Below, piece by piece: positions 59,697 through 64,000 of a stretch of 64,000 nt of DNA (positions are counted from its first letter, which is position 1; each line of letters starts with the position of its first letter). The stretch spans positions 1 to 64,000 of the forward strand of contig CAYTEO010000010.1 of the NCBI GenBank assembly GCA_964436825.1, given 5' to 3'. A program made the position numbers and the translations under genes. The notes beneath the pieces were generated by a model. It was not told the origin of the DNA. It saw only the letters and a list, made by a program, of their open reading frames with translations, and ran no database searches. The stretch is from CAYTEO01 sp964436825 (GTDB taxonomy: Bacteria; Krumholzibacteriota; Krumholzibacteriia; LZORAL124-64-63).

Positions 59697-60065
59697 TCAC
59701 TCCAGCCGTCCCGCCACCAGCACCACCCCCGCCACGATCAGCACCACGCCGGCCACCAGCGGCAGGTCGATCGTCTCGCGCAGCAGCAGGCTCGAGGCCG
59801 TCAGGACGATCAGCAGCCCCCCGGCCACCATGATGGGGTACGCCACCGACAGCGGCACACGGGTCAGGACGTACGCGTAGCTGACGACGTTCAAGGCGAA
59901 CAGGACGATCCCGGCCAGCACCAGCGGGCTGGTCAGCACGGCGCGCAGCAGTCCGGCCGGATCGGCTGGGGAGAGGTCCCGCGCCCGCATCCCTGCCTTG
60001 ATCATGATGTTGGCCGCGGCGTTGGCCACCAGGGCGAAGACCAGGGCGACGACGTGGGTTCTCAT
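59697..60065 (-). CDS. Small multidrug-resistance-type (SMR/EamA) transporter
   Basis: A 122-residue membrane protein with four helices, of the SMR/EmrE fold. Elements are NAAANIMIKAGMRARDL, LNVVSYAYVLTRVPLSVAYP and a closing VAGVVLIVAGVVLVAG. Relatives include ArnE/ArnF flippases for undecaprenyl-phosphate sugars. It sits 31 bp downstream of the DPPR-synthase-like gene, so a role in flipping a polyprenyl-phosphate sugar is plausible but unproven. Drug efflux is the alternative. Confidence 0.8.
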   Translation of the reverse strand: MRTHVVALVFALVANAAANIMIKAGMRARDLSPADPAGLLRAVLTSPLVLAGIVLFALNVVSYAYVLTRVPLSVAYPIMVAGGLLIVLTASSLLLRETIDLPLVAGVVLIVAGVVLVAGRLE

Positions 60066-60096
60066 CCTGCCTCCTCGCGCGTGGCGGCCAGGCGTC

Positions 60097-60978
60097 TCAG
60101 TGCCGATAGATGATGGCGCAGCAGGCCGCCAGCCACAGGGCGATGTCGATTATCAGCGGAGTGTCGGTCAGCAGCACCCGCGTGGGATTGCCGCCGGAGT
60201 TGCGCCGGTGGATCAGGTACAGGTACCGGAACAGCCCGTACAAGACCAACGGCACCGTCCAGATCAGTTCCGTGGTGCCGAAGCTGGACACGGCCTTCTC
60301 GCTGACAGTGTACAGGGCGTAGCTCATCACCGTGCACGCCGCCGAGATCAGGATCAGCTGGTCCAGCAGCTCCTGGCTGTACTCGCCCAGCACCAGCCGG
60401 TGGTCGGCGTGGTTCCCGTCCAGCAGGACGATCTCGTGGCGCCGCTTGGCGAAGCCCAGGAAACAGGCCAGCAGGATGGTGCACATGACCAGCCACGGCG
60501 AGACCTCCACGCCGATGGCCACCGCCCCGGCCACCACCCTGATCACGAACCCGAAGGCGATGCTCCCGACGTCCACGATCACCACGTGCTTCAGCTTCAG
60601 GGAGTAGAGCACGTTGTTGGCCACATAGACGGCGGCGGCTGTCAGCACGCGCGGCCCGTCCAGCCAGGCCAGGACCAGGCCCGCCGCCAGCAGTCCACCC
60701 GCGAACCAGCCGGCGGCCCGGACCGGCAGGGCGCCGCTGGCCACCGGCCGCAGCCGCTTGATCGGGTGCTGGCGGTCCTGCTCCCGGTCCACGATGTCGT
60801 TCAGGACGTAGACGCCGCTGCCCACCAGGCAGAAGACGACGAAGGCCCCCAGCGCCTCCAGCACCATGTCGGCGTGGCGGACGTTGAGGCTGAAGATCAG
60901 CGGGGCGAAGACGATCAGGTTCTTCACCCACTGCTGTGGTCTGATGGTGGTCAGCCAGGTTCCCATGCTCCTCCCCAT
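60097..60978 (-). CDS. UbiA-family decaprenyl-phosphate phosphoribosyltransferase-like protein
   Basis: A 293-residue membrane prenyltransferase of the DPPR-synthase branch (Rv3806c-like). Motif 1 is NDIVDREQDRQHPIKRLRP, motif 2 lies near DVGSIAFGFVIRVVAG, and RPQQWVKNLIVFAPL is the family N-terminus. In mycobacteria this enzyme puts ribose-phosphate on polyprenol for arabinan synthesis. The start is uncertain: ATG at 60978 has no ribosome site, and ATG at 60966 has GGGGAGGAG very close. No DprE1/DprE2 is in the window. An SMR transporter follows. Confidence 0.85.
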   Translation of the reverse strand: MGRSMGTWLTTIRPQQWVKNLIVFAPLIFSLNVRHADMVLEALGAFVVFCLVGSGVYVLNDIVDREQDRQHPIKRLRPVASGALPVRAAGWFAGGLLAAGLVLAWLDGPRVLTAAAVYVANNVLYSLKLKHVVIVDVGSIAFGFVIRVVAGAVAIGVEVSPWLVMCTILLACFLGFAKRRHEIVLLDGNHADHRLVLGEYSQELLDQLILISAACTVMSYALYTVSEKAVSSFGTTELIWTVPLVLYGLFRYLYLIHRRNSGGNPTRVLLTDTPLIIDIALWLAACCAIIYRH

Positions 60979-61280
60979 GGTGTTCGGCGGCGGGCGTCCC
61001 CCCGTGCGACGCCCGTCCAACACTAGCAAACGGGGGGCTGTTGCACCACCGCGGGAAGGGCGCCGCTCACCGGCCGGAGAGCGCGGCGGCCGAAGGCGCA
61101 GGCGGGGGACCTTGATCGGGAACTCCGGACGCCCTATGCTGTTGAGCGGCAGGAAGCGGGTCGCCGACCGGGCCCCGCACCGTGCCCGATGCCCCGGCCG
61201 CCCGCATCGCAGACAGGCATCACCGACAGCGCACCGATGGTTTTCTGGCTTCTGGCCCCTGGTCCGGGAGGTGGACGACC
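60979..61280. other. Divergent intergenic region
   Basis: 302 bp between the DPPR-like gene and the glycosyltransferase. It holds the promoter at 61112-61140; otherwise I see nothing. Frames here are shadows of low-complexity GC-rich sequence. Confidence 0.4.
61112..61140 (+). promoter_or_regulatory. Putative promoter of the glycosyltransferase operon
   Basis: TTGATC (61112-61117) and TATGCT (61135-61140) are 17 bp apart; the leader to the ATG is about 140 nt. Confidence 0.4.
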
Positions 61281-62339
61281 ATGCGCATCGCCCAGGTTTC
61301 CCCGTTGATCGAGAGCGTCCCGCCGCGCGTCTACGGCGGGACCGAGAGGGTCGTGTCGTACCTGACCGAGGAGCTGGTCCGGCAGGGTCACGAGGTGACC
61401 CTCTTCGCCAGCGGCGACTCGCAGACCAGCGCCGAGCTGGTGCCGGTGGCCGAGCGCGCCCTGCGCCTGGACGGCCGCTGGCGCGATCCACTGGCCCACC
61501 ACGTCCGCCTGGTCGACACGGTCGCCAGGCGGGCCGACGAGTTCGACCTGATCCACTTCCACACCGACTACCTGCACTTCCCGCTGCTGCGGACCATCGC
61601 CACGCCCAGCGTGACCACGCTGCACGGCCGGCTCGACCTGCCCGACCTGGCGCCGCTCTACGAGCACTTCCGGGAGGTGCCGGTGGTCTCCATCTCCAAC
61701 GCCCAGCGCCGTCCCCTGCCGGCGGCCAACTGGCAGGCCACCGTCTACAACGGCCTGCCGAAGGATCTCTACGAGTTCAACCCGCACGGTGGGAGCTACC
61801 TGGTCTTCCTGGGGCGCATGTCGCCGGAGAAGGGCCCCGAGCGTGCCGTCCGCATCGCCCAGGCGGCGGACCGCGAGCTGGTCATGGCGGCCAAGGTCGA
61901 CGCCGTGGACCGCGACTACTTCGAGACGGTCGTCCGCCCGCTGCTGGACGACCCGCGGGTCCACTTCCTGGGCGAAGTGGACGACGCCGCGAAGCAGGAC
62001 CTGCTGGGCAACGCCCTGGCCCTGCTGCTGCCCATCGACTGGCCCGAGCCGTTCGGCCTGGTCATGATCGAGGCCATGGCCTGCGGCACGCCGGTCATCG
62101 CCTGGCCCCACGGCGCGGTGCCGGAGGTGGTGGCCGACGGGGAGACGGGGCGGATCGTCGACAGCATCGAGGCCGCCGTGGCGGCCGTCGACGAGGTGGG
62201 CGGCCTGGACCGCGCCGCCTGCCGCCGCCGCTTCGAGGAGCGCTTCTCGGCCGAGCGGATGGCGCGGGACTACGCGGCCGTCTACCGGCGCCTGACGGCG
62301 GTCGGGGAGCCCAAGCGGGCCTTCTCGATGGCTTCCTGA
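61281..62339 (+). CDS. GT4-family glycosyltransferase
   Basis: A 352-residue retaining glycosyltransferase. N-terminal half MRIAQVSPLIESVPPRVYGG with GGTERVVSYLTEELV; FLGRMSPEKGPERAVRIAQA begins the nucleotide-sugar domain, and LPIDWPEPFGLVMIEAMACG (the ExFGxxxxEAMA element) binds the donor. Cytoplasmic or membrane-associated; donor and acceptor not identifiable. GGGAGG before the ATG. 22 bp ahead of the debranching-enzyme gene, so a glycan or glycogen-related job is suggested. Confidence 0.92.
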   Translation: MRIAQVSPLIESVPPRVYGGTERVVSYLTEELVRQGHEVTLFASGDSQTSAELVPVAERALRLDGRWRDPLAHHVRLVDTVARRADEFDLIHFHTDYLHFPLLRTIATPSVTTLHGRLDLPDLAPLYEHFREVPVVSISNAQRRPLPAANWQATVYNGLPKDLYEFNPHGGSYLVFLGRMSPEKGPERAVRIAQAADRELVMAAKVDAVDRDYFETVVRPLLDDPRVHFLGEVDDAAKQDLLGNALALLLPIDWPEPFGLVMIEAMACGTPVIAWPHGAVPEVVADGETGRIVDSIEAAVAAVDEVGGLDRAACRRRFEERFSAERMARDYAAVYRRLTAVGEPKRAFSMAS

Positions 62340-62361
62340 GCGGCGACCGGAGGTGGCAACC

Positions 62362-64000
62362 ATGGACGACATCATCCAGGTGCGGGACCGGTGGTACATC
62401 CTGGCCGGCTCGTCGCGCGACGACGACCGGGTCCGCACCCTCAAGAGTGGCGACACCTTCGCCCTCTGCGACCGCTTCGGCGACGTCCAGCACATCGGCC
62501 GGGGCGAGCAGGGGCTGTTCCACGCCGGCACGCGCCACCTCTCCCGCCTGGAGCTGACCCTGGACGGCCGCCGGCCGATCCTGATGAACTCCAGCATCAC
62601 CAGCGACAACACCCTGCTGACCGTCGACCTGACCAACCCCGACCCGGAGGAGGCGGACGGCCTGCCCCGGGCCACGGTCCACCTCTACCGGGCCGCCTTC
62701 CTCTGGGAGGGGGCCCTCTACAGCCGGCTGCGCCTGGAGAACCACGGCGACCGGCCGGCGGAGATGACGCTGGAGTTGCGGTTCGGGGCCGACTTCGCCG
62801 ACATCTTCGAGGTCCGCGGCGCCCGGCGGCCGCGACGCGGGGAGTTGCTGCCGGTGGAGCGGTATCCTGCCCAGGTGGTCCTGGGCTACCGCGGTCTGGA
62901 CGGCGTCGTCCGCCGCACCCGCCTGCACTTCGTCCCGCCCCCCGCAGAGGTGGGCGACGACCGGGTCCTTTTTACGGTCGTCCTGCCGCCGCGGGCCCAC
63001 CAGGAGATCTACGTGACGATCGCCTGCGAGCAGGGCGAGCGGGTCGTCGCGGTCACCGACTTCCACGAGGCCCGGCAGCGGTCGCGCGAGGTCCGCGCCG
63101 CCCTGGCCGCCACCGCGGCCCGGGTCACGAGCTCCAACGAGCAGTTCAACGACTGGCTCAACCGCTCGGCCGCCGACCTGGCCATGCTGGTCACCGCCAC
63201 CCCCCAGGGTCTGTTCCCCTACGCCGGGATCCCCTGGTTCGCCACGCCGTTCGGCCGCGACGGGATCATCACCGCCCTGCAGACCCTGTGGCTGCAGCCG
63301 TCCCTGGCCCGCGGCGTCCTCTCGTACCTGGCGGCCAACCAGGCCGACGAGGTCGATCCCGATCGCGAGGCCGAACCCGGCAAGATCCTCCACGAGAGCC
63401 GCCAGGGCGAGATGCCCGCCCTGGACGAGGTCCCCTTCCGCCGCTACTACGGCACGGTCGACGCGACGCCGCTGTTCGTGGTCCTGGCCGGCGAGTACTG
63501 GCGCCGCACCGGCGACCGCGAGTTCATGATCGAGCTGTGGCCCCACGTGAAGCGCGCCCTGGCCTGGATCGACGAGTACGGCGACGTGGACGGGGACGGT
63601 TTCGTCGAGTACCACCGCCACGGGGAGCGCGGCCTGCTGCAGCAGGGGTGGAAGGACTCCGACGACACCGTTTTCCACGCGGACGGCCGGCTGGCCGAGG
63701 GACCGATCGCCCTCTGCGAGGTCCAGGGCTACGTCTACCTGGCCCGCCGCCACGGCGCCGAGCTGGCCCGGCTGCACGGCGAGCGCGACCTGGCGGTCCG
63801 CCTGCTGCACCAGGCCTGGGAGCTGAAGGCCCGCTTCGACCGCGAGTTCTGGCTGGACGACCTGGGGACCTACGCCCTGGCCCTGGACGGACGGAAGCGT
63901 CCCTGCCGTGTGGTCACCTCCAACGCCGGCCACGCCCTGGCCACCGGCATCGCTCTCCGGCAGCGTGCGGAGCGGCTGGTCGGGACCCTGCTCTCCGACG
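62362..64000 (+). CDS. Amylo-alpha-1,6-glucosidase (glycogen debranching-like), partial
   Basis: Open at the right end; at least 546 codons lie inside the window. The N-terminal domain (about 1-260, GDE_N_bis type: CDRFGDVQHIGRGEQGLFHA) is followed by the (alpha/alpha)6-barrel with WFATPFGRDGIITALQTLWL, HESRQGEMPALDEVPFRRYY, QGWKDSDD and NAGHALATG, the signature of GH15-like debranching enzymes. It trims alpha-1,6 branches or other glucosides. GGAGG lies 7-11 nt before the ATG. Co-transcribed with the GT4 gene. Confidence 0.92.
   Translation, partial: MDDIIQVRDRWYILAGSSRDDDRVRTLKSGDTFALCDRFGDVQHIGRGEQGLFHAGTRHLSRLELTLDGRRPILMNSSITSDNTLLTVDLTNPDPEEADGLPRATVHLYRAAFLWEGALYSRLRLENHGDRPAEMTLELRFGADFADIFEVRGARRPRRGELLPVERYPAQVVLGYRGLDGVVRRTRLHFVPPPAEVGDDRVLFTVVLPPRAHQEIYVTIACEQGERVVAVTDFHEARQRSREVRAALAATAARVTSSNEQFNDWLNRSAADLAMLVTATPQGLFPYAGIPWFATPFGRDGIITALQTLWLQPSLARGVLSYLAANQADEVDPDREAEPGKILHESRQGEMPALDEVPFRRYYGTVDATPLFVVLAGEYWRRTGDREFMIELWPHVKRALAWIDEYGDVDGDGFVEYHRHGERGLLQQGWKDSDDTVFHADGRLAEGPIALCEVQGYVYLARRHGAELARLHGERDLAVRLLHQAWELKARFDREFWLDDLGTYALALDGRKRPCRVVTSNAGHALATGIALRQRAERLVGTLLSD

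Noticed and set aside
62095..63933. 612-codon minus-strand frame
   Set aside because: Shadow of the debranching enzyme, which is left open at the window end and shows clear family motifs.
1..64000. CRISPR arrays, tRNA or rRNA genes, insertion sequences
   Set aside because: No spaced direct repeats, cloverleaf-like segments or transposase motifs were seen; many GC-rich hairpins are terminators.

Overview
The window is a GC-rich Gram-negative bacterial chromosome segment carrying 52 complete genes, a 53rd cut off at the right edge, and no RNA genes, insertion sequences, CRISPR arrays or prophage that I can see. Five secreted proteins end in a domain with the motif PNPFNP (or PNPFA) followed by a beta-rich FlgD/T9SS-like tail. 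That style, together with the lipoproteins, an OmpA protein, beta-barrel proteins and futalosine-type menaquinone genes, points to a poorly cultured FCB-related lineage (Krumholzibacteriota, Eisenbacteria or Latescibacterota type). I cannot fix the phylum from sequence alone.

Layout. 1-3.5 kb: a giant secreted repeat protein. 3.6-7.7 kb: a methyltransferase, then a small cysteine-rich peptide with a radical SAM/SPASM maturase (a likely RiPP cassette), facing an ECF sigma factor and its membrane partner. 7.8-11.6 kb: four overlapping quinone genes (UbiD, MenG/UbiE, UbiX and UbiA families). 11.8-17 kb: a secreted two-repeat protein, a parvulin lipoprotein, TrmJ, a small LiaI-like membrane protein and a lamin-tail secreted protein. 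17-29.9 kb: housekeeping genes (RNA m5U methyltransferase, NlpC/P60, ThiI, M1 aminopeptidase, Pgi, sulfate adenylyltransferase, superoxide dismutase) with a secreted phospholipase D-like protein and a duplicated zinc-ribbon protein. 30.9-38.9 kb: two sulfotransferases, a fused SpmA/SpmB protein, and a tightly overlapping operon DUF2797 - SLC13 transporter - two Smr proteins - pteridine-reductase-like SDR - PLP enzyme. 39-44 kb: a divergent S9 peptidase and a DUF5916 outer-membrane protein. 44-56 kb: a long leftward array (OmpA lipoprotein, AEC transporter, DUF1684, nitrilase-like, Na+/H+ antiporter, MscS channel with a cyclic-nucleotide domain, beta-lactamase-fold protein, third sulfotransferase, CHASE2 adenylate cyclase, M48 peptidase, SH3 protein). 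56-64 kb: an outer-membrane protein, a secreted lipase, an SMR transporter with a DPPR-synthase-like UbiA protein, and a glycosyltransferase with a glycogen-debranching enzyme.

How the genes may work together. The most novel unit is the peptide with a CxCxCxC core (4598-4780) followed 4 bp later by its probable maturase. A second theme is sulfate: SLC13 transporter, ATP sulfurylase and three PAPS-type sulfotransferases lie within 26 kb, although no APS kinase is in the window. A third is cyclic-nucleotide signalling: a CHASE2 cyclase lies 2.1 kb from a mechanosensitive channel carrying a cNMP-binding domain. Promoters and terminators listed here were read by eye against the sigma-70 consensus and hairpin rules and are not experimentally known.
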